Source: Burkholderia aenigmatica
Lineage (GTDB): Bacteria; Pseudomonadota; Gammaproteobacteria; Burkholderiales; Burkholderiaceae
Assembly: GCF_902499175.1 (NCBI RefSeq)
Contig: NZ_CABVQC010000034.1
Coordinates: 1-64,000, forward strand
Length of the DNA stretch: 64,000 nt
Reading direction: 5' to 3'
Shown here: positions 8,400-17,256 of the stretch, one piece after another
Layout: each line of letters opens with the position of its first letter
Numbering within the stretch: the first letter of the stretch is position 1
Program-made: the position numbers and the translations under genes
Notes under the pieces: generated by a model
What the model saw: only the letters and a program-made list of their open reading frames with translations
Told to the model about the DNA's origin: nothing
The model's database searches: none

Positions 8400-9596
8400 G
8401 TGGCAGACGAGAGCGATCTCGACAAGACCGAAGCCGCCACTCCCAGGCGCCGCGAGAAGGCGCGCGAGGAGGGGCAGGTCGCGCGTTCGCGCGAGCTGGC
8501 TTCGTTCGCGCTGCTCGCGGCGGGGTTCTACGGCGCGTGGCTGCTCGCGGGCCCGTCGGGCGGGCATCTGCAGGCGATGCTGCGCGGCGCGTTCACGTTC
8601 GATCGTGCGACCGCGTTCGACACGAACCGGATGCTGTCGGCGGCCGGCAGCGCGAGCCTCGAAGGCTTCGCCGCGCTGCTGCCGCTCCTCGCGCTCACCG
8701 GCCTTGCCGCGCTGCTCGCGCCGATGGCGCTCGGCGGCTGGCTGATTTCGCAGAAGACGTTCGAGCTGAAATTCGACCGGCTGAACCCGATTTCGGGCCT
8801 CGGCCGGATCTTCTCGATCCAGGGGCCGATCCAGCTCGGGATGTCGCTCGCGAAGACGCTGGTCGTCGGCGGGATCGGCGGCATCGCGATCTGGCGCAGC
8901 AAGGACGAGCTGCTCGCCCTCGCGACCCAGCCGCTGGGCGTGGCGCTGCCCGATGCGCTGCATCTGGTCGCCGTGTGCTGCGGCACGACGGTCGCCGGGA
9001 TGCTGGTGGTCGCCGCGCTCGATGTGCCTTACCAACTCTGGCAGTACAACAAGAAGTTGCGCATGACGAAGGAAGAAGTGAAGCGCGAGCATCGCGAGAA
9101 CGAAGGCGATCCGCACGTGAAGGGGCGGATCCGCCAGCAGCAGCGCGCGATCGCGCGCCGCCGGATGATGGCGGCCGTGCCGAAGGCCGACGTGGTGGTG
9201 ACGAACCCGACGCACTTCGCCGTCGCGCTGCAATACACGGACGGCGAGATGCGCGCGCCGAAGGTCGTCGCGAAGGGCGTGAACCTCGTCGCCGCGCGCA
9301 TCCGCGAACTCGCGGCCGAACACAACGTGCCGCTGCTCGAAGCGCCGCCGCTCGCGCGTGCGCTGTATCACAACGTCGAACTCGAGCGCGAGATTCCCGG
9401 CTCGCTGTACTCGGCCGTTGCCGAAGTGCTCGCGTGGGTCTACCAGCTCAAGCGCTTCCGTTCGGAAGGCGGTGCGTTCCCGGCGGTGCCGGTCGATCTG
9501 GACGTGCCGGCCGACCTCGACAAGGGTACGTCGGTGTCCGCCGACGACGAGCGCGACGAGCAGGAAGACAGCCTCGGTAAGGCAGGTACGGCATGA
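8400..9596 (+). CDS. flhB: flagellar type III export switch protein FlhB
   Basis: FlhB is the inner-membrane component of the flagellar export gate that switches substrate class from hook to filament. The 398-residue protein has a basic N-terminus typical of the family (DKTEAATPRRREKAREEGQ), four hydrophobic segments between about 30 and 210, and a cytoplasmic domain with the autocleavage motif NPTH at Asn269-His272, the same numbering as in Salmonella. The GTG at 8400 was preferred because GGAGG lies five bases upstream and the family N-terminus starts there. The C-terminus is extended and acidic. Its end overlaps flhA by four bases. Confidence 0.96.
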   Translation: MADESDLDKTEAATPRRREKAREEGQVARSRELASFALLAAGFYGAWLLAGPSGGHLQAMLRGAFTFDRATAFDTNRMLSAAGSASLEGFAALLPLLALTGLAALLAPMALGGWLISQKTFELKFDRLNPISGLGRIFSIQGPIQLGMSLAKTLVVGGIGGIAIWRSKDELLALATQPLGVALPDALHLVAVCCGTTVAGMLVVAALDVPYQLWQYNKKLRMTKEEVKREHRENEGDPHVKGRIRQQQRAIARRRMMAAVPKADVVVTNPTHFAVALQYTDGEMRAPKVVAKGVNLVAARIRELAAEHNVPLLEAPPLARALYHNVELEREIPGSLYSAVAEVLAWVYQLKRFRSEGGAFPAVPVDLDVPADLDKGTSVSADDERDEQEDSLGKAGTA

Positions 9597-11692
9597 GCAC
9601 CCCGACCAGCCTGTTCGCGAAGCGCCCGAACCTGCTCGCGGGGACCAACCTGCGCGCGCTCGCGGGCCCGATCCTCATCTGCATGATCTTGGGGATGATG
9701 ATCCTGCCGCTGCCGCCGATGCTGCTGGATCTGCTGTTCACGTTCAACATCGCGCTGTCCGTGATGGTGCTGCTCGTCAGCATGTACACGATGAAGCCGC
9801 TCGACTTCGCGGCGTTCCCGAGCGTGCTGCTGTTCTCGACGCTGCTGCGCCTGTCGCTGAACGTCGCGTCGACGCGCGTCGTGCTGCTCGAAGGCCACAC
9901 GGGGCCCGATGCGGCCGGCCAGGTGATCGAGGCGTTCGGCCACTTCCTCGTCGGCGGCAACTTCGCGGTCGGTATCGTCGTGTTCGTGATCCTGATGATC
10001 ATCAACTTCATGGTGATCACGAAGGGCGCGGGGCGAATCGCCGAAGTGTCCGCGCGCTTCACGCTCGACGCGATGCCCGGCAAGCAGATGGCGATCGACG
10101 CCGACCTGAACGCGGGCCTCATCAACGAAGAGCAGGCACGCAAGCGCCGCCAGGCCGTGTCGCAGGAAGCCGAGTTCTACGGGTCGATGGACGGCGCGTC
10201 GAAGTTCGTGCGCGGCGACGCGATCGCCGGCCTGATCATCATGGCGATCAACGTGATCGGCGGGCTGATCGTCGGCATGGTGCAGCACGACATGAGCTTC
10301 GCCGCGGCTGGCACGAACTACACGCTGCTGACGATCGGCGACGGCCTCGTCGCGCAGATCCCGTCGCTCGTGATCTCGACCGCGGCCGGCGTGATCGTGT
10401 CGCGCGTCGCGACCGACGAGGACATCGGCACGCAGATCACCGGCCAGCTGTTCACGAACCCGCGCGTGCTGACCATCACGGGCGCGATCATCGTGCTGAT
10501 GGGGCTGATCCCGGGGATGCCGCACTTCGCGTTCCTCGCGCTCGGCGGCGGCGCGATCTGGCTGGCCCGCACGCAGACCAAGCGCGCGGCGGCCCGCAAG
10601 GCGGCCGGCGACGTGACCGACGTCGCGCCGCCCGCCGTGCTGCCGTCGGACAGCCACGAGGCGACCTGGGACGACGTGCAGCTGATCGATCCGCTCGGGC
10701 TGGAAGTCGGCTACCGGCTGATTCCGCTCGTCGACAAGAACAGCGACGGCGAGCTGCTCAAGCGCATCAAGAGCATCCGCAAGAAATTCGCGCAGGAAAT
10801 CGGCTTCCTGCCGCCGGTGATCCATATCCGCGACAACCTCGAACTGCGGCCGAACGCATACCGGATCGCGCTGAAGGGCGTCGAGATCGGCGTCGGCGAA
10901 GTGTTCCCGGGCCAGTGGCTCGCGATCAACCCCGGCCAGGTGACGGCCGCGCTGCCCGGCGCCGTCACGCAGGATCCCGCGTTCGGGCTGCCGGCCGTGT
11001 GGATCGACGTCGCGATGCGCGAACAGGCGCAGGTGTACGGCTACACGGTGGTCGACGCGAGCACGGTCGTCGCGACGCACCTGAACCATCTGGTCGTCCA
11101 GCATGCGGCCGAGCTGCTCGGCCGCCAGGAAGTGCAGGCGCTCGTCGAGCGCACCGGCAAGGACGCGCCGTCGCTCGTCGAGGACCTCGTACCGAAGACG
11201 ATCTCGCTGACGACGCTGCAGAAGGTACTGCAGAACCTGCTTGAGGAAGGCGTACCGATCCGCGACATGCGCACGATCCTCGAGGCCGTGTCCGAACACG
11301 CGGGCCGCGGCGACGCGTTCGAGATCACGGCCGCGGTGCGGCTCGCGCTCGGCCGCGCGATCACGCAGCAGTGGTATCCGGGCGCGGGCGAGATGCAGGT
11401 GATGGGCCTCGATTCGAATCTCGAGCGCGTGCTGTCGCAGGCGCTCGCCACCGGCGCGAACCCGGGCCTCGAGCCCGGCCTCGCGCACAACCTTCTGACC
11501 GGCACGCAACAGGCGATGCTGCGTCAACAGAATCTCGGGCTGCCGCCCGTGCTGCTCGTGCAGCACGCGCTGCGCGCGATGCTCGCGCGTTTCCTGCGCC
11601 GCAGCCTGCCGCAATTGAAAGTGCTGTCGTATGCCGAAGTGCCGGACACACGCACGATCAAAGTCGTTAACGTCATCGGGGGTTCCGCTTGA
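9593..11692 (+). CDS. flhA: flagellar export gate protein FlhA
   Basis: FlhA forms the nonameric ring of the export gate and docks chaperone-substrate complexes. At 699 residues it has full length. About eight transmembrane helices occupy roughly residues 20-330, including the FHIPEP-type signature region around FAAFPSVLLFSTLLRLSLN. The large cytoplasmic domain follows (about 345-699) with the family segments GYRLIPLVD and NHLVVQHAAELLGRQE. The start ATG overlaps the flhB stop and the stop overlaps the TTG of flhF, consistent with a tightly coupled operon. Confidence 0.97.
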   Translation: MSTPTSLFAKRPNLLAGTNLRALAGPILICMILGMMILPLPPMLLDLLFTFNIALSVMVLLVSMYTMKPLDFAAFPSVLLFSTLLRLSLNVASTRVVLLEGHTGPDAAGQVIEAFGHFLVGGNFAVGIVVFVILMIINFMVITKGAGRIAEVSARFTLDAMPGKQMAIDADLNAGLINEEQARKRRQAVSQEAEFYGSMDGASKFVRGDAIAGLIIMAINVIGGLIVGMVQHDMSFAAAGTNYTLLTIGDGLVAQIPSLVISTAAGVIVSRVATDEDIGTQITGQLFTNPRVLTITGAIIVLMGLIPGMPHFAFLALGGGAIWLARTQTKRAAARKAAGDVTDVAPPAVLPSDSHEATWDDVQLIDPLGLEVGYRLIPLVDKNSDGELLKRIKSIRKKFAQEIGFLPPVIHIRDNLELRPNAYRIALKGVEIGVGEVFPGQWLAINPGQVTAALPGAVTQDPAFGLPAVWIDVAMREQAQVYGYTVVDASTVVATHLNHLVVQHAAELLGRQEVQALVERTGKDAPSLVEDLVPKTISLTTLQKVLQNLLEEGVPIRDMRTILEAVSEHAGRGDAFEITAAVRLALGRAITQQWYPGAGEMQVMGLDSNLERVLSQALATGANPGLEPGLAHNLLTGTQQAMLRQQNLGLPPVLLVQHALRAMLARFLRRSLPQLKVLSYAEVPDTRTIKVVNVIGGSA

Positions 11693-13488
11693 ACATTCGC
11701 AAATTTACCGGCGCAACGAGCCGCGACGCCCTTCGTCTCGTGCGCGAGGCACTCGGCGCCGACGCGGTCGTGCTGTCGAACCGCACGCTCGATGACGGCA
11801 GCGTCGAAATCGTTGCACTCGCCGATTCGGACCTGGCCGCGGTGACGCCGCCGGCCGCGGCGCGGCCGCGCCTCGCCACCTCGCGCGCGCCGGAATCCGT
11901 GCCGGCCGCCGCGGTGCCGGGCATCGTGTCGCGCCCGGGAGCGGCGCTGGCCCGCCCGGCCGTCAATCCGTATGCAGCGGGCGAAGGCGGGCTGCCGGAC
12001 GTGTTCTCGTCGGTGTTCGGCGCCAGCGCCGACGCGGACGACGCGGCAGCCGCACATGCTTCGGCGATCGATGTGGACGTGCTGGGCGGCACGCCGTCGG
12101 GTGGCGACCCGCTGGCCGGCATGCCGGCGGCGGCCGCACCGTCTTCCGCCACCTCCGTTTCCAGCGCGCCGGCCGCGGCTTCCGAACCCGCGCCGTGGCT
12201 GGTCGAGCACGCGAAGCGCCTGACGCAGCAGCGCGACGCGCTGATGGCGCGTGCGCAGGCGACGCCCGCCGCGCCGCAAGCGAGCGCGCCTGCTCCGCAG
12301 GCCGCCGCGAGCGCGACGCCGCCTGAATGGGCACGCGACATCGTGCGCGACGCCGAACGCCGGATGCCGGCCGCCGCCCCCCGCGCGCCCGATACGAACA
12401 CGAGCGCGGCGCATGCCGCGAAGGCGGCCGAGCGCACGCGCCTGTCCGCCGACGCGGCCGCCGTGGTGGCCGATGCGGTGAAGTCGCGCATCGAGCGGAT
12501 CGTCAACGATACGGTGATGCAGGAACTCGGCGAACTGCGCGGGATGATGGAAGAGCAGTTCGACAGCCTGATGTGGCACGACCGCCAGCGTCGCAGCGCC
12601 GTGCATGGCGCGCTGACGAAGCACCTGTTCGCGGCCGGTTTCTCCGCGCAGCTCGTGCGGATGCTGGTCGACAACCTGCCGGCCGGCGACGACGCGCAGA
12701 CCGTCGAACAGGCCGCCGAATGGGCGCAGTCGGTGCTCGCGTCGAACCTGCCGGTGCTCGACAGCGAGGACGCGCTGATGGAGCGCGGCGGCGTGTTCGC
12801 GCTGATGGGGCCGACGGGCGTCGGCAAGACCACCACCACCGCGAAGCTGGCCGCGCGCTGCGTGATGCGCTTCGGCGCGAGCAAGGTCGCGCTGCTGACC
12901 ACCGACAGCTACCGGATCGGCGGCCACGAGCAGCTGCGCATCTTCGGCAAGATCCTCGGCGTGCCGGTGCACGCGGTGAAGGATGCCGGCGACCTCGCAC
13001 TCGCGCTGTCCGAGCTGCGCAACAAGCACATCGTGCTGATCGACACGATCGGCATGAGCCAGCGCGACCGCGCGGTATCCGACCAGATCGCGATGCTGCA
13101 CGGCGCGAACGCCCCGGTGCAGCGCCTGCTGCTGCTCAACGCGACGAGCCATGGCGACACGCTCAACGAAGTCGTGCAGGCGTACCGCAGCGCGGGCGAG
13201 CATCCGGACCTGGCCGGCTGCATCCTGACGAAGCTCGACGAGGCGACCCACCTCGGCGGCGTGCTCGACACCGTGATCCGCTACAAGCTGCCGGTCCACT
13301 ACGTGTCGACCGGCCAGAAGGTGCCGGAGAACCTGTACGTCGCATCGACCCGCTTCCTGCTGAAGAGCGCGTTCTGCGTACCGCGCGACGGCTCGCCCTT
13401 CGTGCCGCAAGACGAGGACATGCCGACGCTGCTTTCCGCATTGACCGCACGTTCCACCGCCGAGCTGCACGAGGTGCGATTTGGATAA
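11689..13488 (+). CDS. flhF: flagellar biosynthesis SRP-type GTPase FlhF
   Basis: FlhF is an SRP-family GTPase that helps place and number flagella. Residues 1-50 are the conserved N-terminal start (MNIRKFTGATSRDALRLVREALG). Residues about 60-270 are a long Ala/Pro-rich linker, making the protein (599 residues) longer than many homologues. The NG domain follows, with P-loop GPTGVGKTTTTAK near 374, LLTTDSYRIGG and LIDTIGMSQRD. The start is TTG, embedded in the end of flhA. It overlaps flhG by eight bases. Confidence 0.95.
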   Translation: MNIRKFTGATSRDALRLVREALGADAVVLSNRTLDDGSVEIVALADSDLAAVTPPAAARPRLATSRAPESVPAAAVPGIVSRPGAALARPAVNPYAAGEGGLPDVFSSVFGASADADDAAAAHASAIDVDVLGGTPSGGDPLAGMPAAAAPSSATSVSSAPAAASEPAPWLVEHAKRLTQQRDALMARAQATPAAPQASAPAPQAAASATPPEWARDIVRDAERRMPAAAPRAPDTNTSAAHAAKAAERTRLSADAAAVVADAVKSRIERIVNDTVMQELGELRGMMEEQFDSLMWHDRQRRSAVHGALTKHLFAAGFSAQLVRMLVDNLPAGDDAQTVEQAAEWAQSVLASNLPVLDSEDALMERGGVFALMGPTGVGKTTTTAKLAARCVMRFGASKVALLTTDSYRIGGHEQLRIFGKILGVPVHAVKDAGDLALALSELRNKHIVLIDTIGMSQRDRAVSDQIAMLHGANAPVQRLLLLNATSHGDTLNEVVQAYRSAGEHPDLAGCILTKLDEATHLGGVLDTVIRYKLPVHYVSTGQKVPENLYVASTRFLLKSAFCVPRDGSPFVPQDEDMPTLLSALTARSTAELHEVRFG

Positions 13489-14299
13489 ACGAATCATCGA
13501 TCAGGCCGAAGGGCTGCGGCGCCTGCTGGCCGGGCGCGCGTCGCGCATCGTCGCGGTGACGGGCGGGCCGGCGGGGGTCGGCTGCACGTCCACCGTCGTG
13601 AACCTGGCGGCGGCGCTCGCGTCGCTCGGCAAGGACGTGCTCGTCGTCGACGAGCGTGCCGACGTGCAATCGGCCAGCGCGACGCTGGCGGGCGCGTGGC
13701 TGCGCGACGGCGAGCGCACGCGGGTGGCGGCCGGCTTCGGCCTGTGCGCCGCCGCGCGGCTCGCGCGCACCGGCTACACCGACGCGCAGCTCAGCGATTT
13801 CATCGACGGCCCGGCCGACATCGTCCTCGTCGACGCGCAGCTCGGCGCCGACGGCGCGTTCTCGGCGCTCGCGCGCGAAGCGCACGACGTGCTGGTCGTC
13901 ACGCGGGTCGCCGCGCAGGCGATCACCGAGGCGTACGCGTGCATGAAGCGCTTGCATTTCGCGCATGCGTTCGCGCAGTTCCGCGTGCTGACCAATCACG
14001 TCGGCAGCCATGCGGACGCGAAGGTCGCGTTCGACAACCTCGCGGGCGTCGCGAGCCGCTACCTGACCGTGTCGATTGCCGACGCGGGCTGCGTGAGCGC
14101 CGATCCGCTCGTCGAGCATGCGCGCGAACTGACGCGGGCCGCGGTCGATGCGTTCCCGTCGTCGGCCGCCGCGCGCGACTACCGGCAGATTGCCGCCGAC
14201 CTGCTGTACTGGCCGATGCGCCCGCGTTCGGGTGCGGGCCGCGCCGTGCACGCGGGCGGCAAGCCGTCGTATGAGGCGGGCGCGGCACACGCCGCGTGA
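13481..14299 (+). CDS. flhG: flagellar number regulator FlhG/FleN (MinD-like), degenerate ATP site
   Basis: By position (between flhF and fliA) and overall sequence this is the MinD/ParA-like FlhG, which normally stimulates FlhF GTPase and limits flagellar number. The 272-residue protein keeps the fold pattern VVNLAAALASLGKDVLVVD. However, the deviant Walker A (normally GKGGVGKT) reads GGPAGVGCT (residues 28-36), so both expected lysines are gone, and the Walker B region reads VDAQLG instead of DTGAG. It may therefore bind ATP poorly or not at all. Start is TTG inside the end of flhF. The C-terminal 30 residues are low complexity. Confidence 0.88.
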   Translation: MDKRIIDQAEGLRRLLAGRASRIVAVTGGPAGVGCTSTVVNLAAALASLGKDVLVVDERADVQSASATLAGAWLRDGERTRVAAGFGLCAAARLARTGYTDAQLSDFIDGPADIVLVDAQLGADGAFSALAREAHDVLVVTRVAAQAITEAYACMKRLHFAHAFAQFRVLTNHVGSHADAKVAFDNLAGVASRYLTVSIADAGCVSADPLVEHARELTRAAVDAFPSSAAARDYRQIAADLLYWPMRPRSGAGRAVHAGGKPSYEAGAAHAA

Positions 14300-14321
14300 G
14301 CGCCACCGGAAGGAGAGAGCC

Positions 14322-15056
14322 ATGATGTACAACGCTCAAGGAAAGATGTCCCAGGCCGACGTGCTCGCGCAATATGCGCCGCTCGTGCGACGCCTCGGGT
14401 TGCAGCTCGTCGCGAAGATGCCGGCGAGCGTCGACCTCGACGACCTGATCCAGGCCGGCATGATCGGCCTGATGGACGCGGCCGGCCGCTACAAGGAAGA
14501 CCAGGGCGCGCAGTTCGAGACCTACGCGACCCAGCGCATTCGCGGCGCGATGCTCGACGAGCTGCGCAGCAACGACTGGCTGCCGCGCAGCCTGCGCAAG
14601 ACGTCGCGCGAGGTCGAGCACGCGGTGCACCAGGTCGAGCAGCATCTCGGCCGCTCGGCGAGCGAGACCGAGATCGCGCAGCACCTGAACATGCCGCTCG
14701 ACGAATACCAGGGGATGCTGCAGGACCTGCACGGCAGCCAGCTGATCTACTACGAGGATTTCGACCGCGCGGCCGACGACGAGCCGTTCCTCGACCGCTA
14801 CCGCGTCGATCACGCCGATCCGCTGTCGGCGCTGCTCGACGAGCACCTGCGCGAAGCGCTCGTCGAGGCGATTGAGCGGCTGCCGGAGCGCGAGAAGCTG
14901 CTGATGTCGCTGTACTACGAACGGGGTCTGAATCTGCGCGAGATCGGCGCGGTGCTCGAAGTGAGCGAATCGCGCGTGTGCCAGCTGCACAGCCAGGCCG
15001 TCGCGCGCCTGCGCGCGCGGCTGCGCGAACAGGCGTGGGTCGGCGCGGAGTCCTGA
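14322..15056 (+). CDS. fliA: flagellar sigma factor FliA (sigma-28)
   Basis: Sigma-28 directs RNA polymerase to late flagellar and chemotaxis promoters. The 244-residue protein shows region 2 (DLDDLIQAGMIGLMDAAGRY and FETYATQRIRGAMLDELR, then the -10-contact segment DWLPRSLRK), region 3, and region 4 (LPEREKLLMSLYYERGLN with the helix-turn-helix LREIGAVLEVSESRVCQLHSQA). The ATG has AAGGAG nine bases upstream. It is the last gene of the flh operon in the window. Confidence 0.97.
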   Translation: MMYNAQGKMSQADVLAQYAPLVRRLGLQLVAKMPASVDLDDLIQAGMIGLMDAAGRYKEDQGAQFETYATQRIRGAMLDELRSNDWLPRSLRKTSREVEHAVHQVEQHLGRSASETEIAQHLNMPLDEYQGMLQDLHGSQLIYYEDFDRAADDEPFLDRYRVDHADPLSALLDEHLREALVEAIERLPEREKLLMSLYYERGLNLREIGAVLEVSESRVCQLHSQAVARLRARLREQAWVGAES

Positions 15057-15164
15057 CCCTTTCCTGACGGCCGCGCGCGCCGACGCCGCGCGCTTGTGCC
15101 GGGTGAGTGCCGTGTGCGCGGTGCTTGCGCATTCCGCGCGCCGATTTGCTACAATCCCCTCCGT

Positions 15165-15280
15165 TTTCCGAGGAGCGTTGCGACGGGCCATTCCGGCTCG
15201 CCAGGCTCGGAAGGCTTCACCAAGCAGCCGTGCGGCGCATGCGCGCCGGCTCCGCTTCCTGAACGGCGCTCACGTCACCA
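15165..15280 (+). ncRNA. S-adenosylhomocysteine (SAH) riboswitch
   Basis: The leader of ahcY carries the conserved SAH riboswitch core: TTCCGAGGAGCGTTGCGAC at the 5' side, CCAGGCTCGGAA in the middle, and ACGGCGCTCACG at the 3' end. Two pairings are visible: CCGAG (15168-15172) with CTCGG (15206-15210), and GAGCG (15173-15177) with CGCTC (15267-15271). Known behaviour of the class is to raise expression of SAH-recycling genes when SAH accumulates. It ends about 30 bases before the ahcY start, close enough to control ribosome access. Confidence 0.93.
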
Positions 15281-15310
15281 ATCTAGAAACTTTTTAGAAA
15301 GGAGGGCGTG

Positions 15311-16729
15311 ATGAACGCCATTATCGATTCCAAAGCTTCCAACGATTACGTCGTCGCCGACATGGCGCTGGCCGGCTGGGGCCGCAAGGAACTGAACATT
15401 GCCGAGACCGAAATGCCGGGCCTCGTGCAGATCCGCGACGAATACAAGGCGCAGCAGCCGCTGAAGGGCGCGCGCATTGCCGGTTCGCTGCACATGACGA
15501 TCCAGACGGGTGTGCTGATCGAGACGCTGAAGGCGCTCGGCGCGGACGTTCGCTGGGCCTCGTGCAACATCTTCTCGACGCAGGACCACGCAGCTGCCGC
15601 GATCGTCGAATCCGGCACGCCGGTGTTCGCGTTCAAGGGCGAATCGCTCGACGAATACTGGGAGTTCTCGCACCGCATCTTCGAATGGCCGAACGGCGAA
15701 TTCGCGAACATGATCCTGGACGACGGCGGCGACGCAACGCTGCTGCTGATCCTCGGCGCGAAGGCCGAGAAGGACCGTTCGGTGATCGCGAAGCCGACCA
15801 ACGAAGAAGAAGTCGCGCTGTACAAGTCGATCGCGCAGCACCTCGACGCGGACCCGACCTGGTACTCGACGCGCCTCGCGCACATCAAGGGCGTGACCGA
15901 AGAAACCACGACCGGCGTGCACCGCCTGTACCAGATGGAAAAGGACGGCCGCCTGCCGTTCCCGGCGTTCAACGTGAACGATTCGGTCACGAAGTCGAAG
16001 TTCGACAACCTGTACGGCTGCCGTGAATCGCTGGTCGACGGCATCAAGCGTGCGACCGACGTGATGATCGCGGGCAAGGTCGCGGTCGTCGCGGGCTACG
16101 GCGACGTGGGCAAGGGCTGCGCGCAATCGCTGCGCGGCCTCGGCGCGACCGTGTGGGTCACCGAAATCGACCCGATCTGCGCATTGCAGGCGGCGATGGA
16201 AGGCTACCGCGTCGTGACGATGGAATACGCGGCCGACAAGGCCGACATCTTCGTGACGGCGACCGGCAACTTCCACGTGATCGGCCACGATCACATGAAG
16301 GCGATGCGCCACAACGCGATCGTCTGCAACATCGGTCACTTCGACTCGGAAATCGACGTCGCGTCGACCCGCCAGTACCAGTGGGAAAACATCAAGCCGC
16401 AGGTCGACCACATCATTTTCCCGGACGGCAAGCGCGTGATCCTGCTGGCGGAAGGCCGCCTCGTGAACCTCGGCTGCGCGACCGGCCACCCGTCGTTCGT
16501 GATGTCGAACTCGTTCGCGAACCAGACGCTCGCGCAGATCGAGCTGTTCGTGCGCGGCGCCGAGTACGAGAACAAGGTGTACGTGCTGCCGAAGCACCTC
16601 GATGAAAAGGTCGCGCGCCTGCACCTCGCGCGCATCGGCGCGAACCTGTCCGTGCTGTCGGACGAACAGGCTTCGTACATCGGCGTCGCGAAGGAAGGCC
16701 CGTTCAAGCCGAACCACTACCGCTACTGA
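15311..16729 (+). CDS. ahcY: adenosylhomocysteinase (SAH hydrolase)
   Basis: The enzyme splits S-adenosylhomocysteine to adenosine and homocysteine, closing the activated methyl cycle; it is cytoplasmic and NAD-dependent. The 472-residue protein shows the substrate-domain motifs HMTIQTGVLIETL and SCNIFSTQDHAAA, the NAD-binding loop GYGDVGKGCAQSLRGLG, and the C-terminal PFKPNHYRY with the conserved Lys/Tyr used in the tetramer. The ATG is preceded by AAAGGAGGG. Upstream is the SAH riboswitch, downstream metF, so the block serves methionine regeneration. Confidence 0.98.
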   Translation: MNAIIDSKASNDYVVADMALAGWGRKELNIAETEMPGLVQIRDEYKAQQPLKGARIAGSLHMTIQTGVLIETLKALGADVRWASCNIFSTQDHAAAAIVESGTPVFAFKGESLDEYWEFSHRIFEWPNGEFANMILDDGGDATLLLILGAKAEKDRSVIAKPTNEEEVALYKSIAQHLDADPTWYSTRLAHIKGVTEETTTGVHRLYQMEKDGRLPFPAFNVNDSVTKSKFDNLYGCRESLVDGIKRATDVMIAGKVAVVAGYGDVGKGCAQSLRGLGATVWVTEIDPICALQAAMEGYRVVTMEYAADKADIFVTATGNFHVIGHDHMKAMRHNAIVCNIGHFDSEIDVASTRQYQWENIKPQVDHIIFPDGKRVILLAEGRLVNLGCATGHPSFVMSNSFANQTLAQIELFVRGAEYENKVYVLPKHLDEKVARLHLARIGANLSVLSDEQASYIGVAKEGPFKPNHYRY

Positions 16730-16890
16730 TCCGATGCGCCGCTGCCGCGGTGCCGAGCGCGCGTCGCCGACGCGCCCACGGTACGGCGGCACGGCGCGGA
16801 TCGCCGGCTGCCGCGGCGCGCCTTCGGGCACCCGCGGCGGCCGGCGGCGGCCACTGATCGTACCGATCGACAATCGAACCGGAGCACTCC

Positions 16891-17244
16891 ATGAGCGTCA
16901 TCCTCACCTGGGTCATCAACGCACTCGCGCTGCTGATCATCACGTACCTCGTGCCGTCGATCCACATCAAGAGCTTCGGCACGGCGCTGATCATCGCGGT
17001 CGTGCTCGGCCTGATCAACACGGTGATCCGCCCGGTGCTGATCCTGCTGACGCTGCCCGTCACGATCGTCACGCTCGGGGTGTTCATCCTCGTCGTGAAC
17101 GCGCTGTGTTTCTGGTTCGCGTCGTCGCTGCTGAAGGGCTTCGAGGTGTCGGGCTTCTGGTCCGCGTTCTTCGGTTCGATCTTGTACAGCATCGTGTCGT
17201 GGCTGCTGTCCGCGCTGATCTTCGGGCAGCGCGACATCGGCTGA
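16891..17244 (+). CDS. YvlD/phage-holin-family small membrane protein
   Basis: The 117-residue protein consists of four hydrophobic segments (about 3-20, 28-50, 56-80 and 93-113) with the conserved middle ADGLINTVIRPVLILLTLP-like stretch (here LGLINTVIRPVLILLTLPVT). This is the YvlD/'phage holin family 4' type of inner-membrane protein; despite the name there is no phage context here. It lies between ahcY and metF with only 12 bases to metF, so it shares the transcript. No role in methyl metabolism is shown. Confidence 0.8.
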   Translation: MSVILTWVINALALLIITYLVPSIHIKSFGTALIIAVVLGLINTVIRPVLILLTLPVTIVTLGVFILVVNALCFWFASSLLKGFEVSGFWSAFFGSILYSIVSWLLSALIFGQRDIG

Positions 17245-17256
17245 TCTTTTCGAATC

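Noticed and set aside
16891..17244. Phage holin
   Set aside because: The family name contains holin, but the gene sits between ahcY and metF with no lysis or phage genes around.
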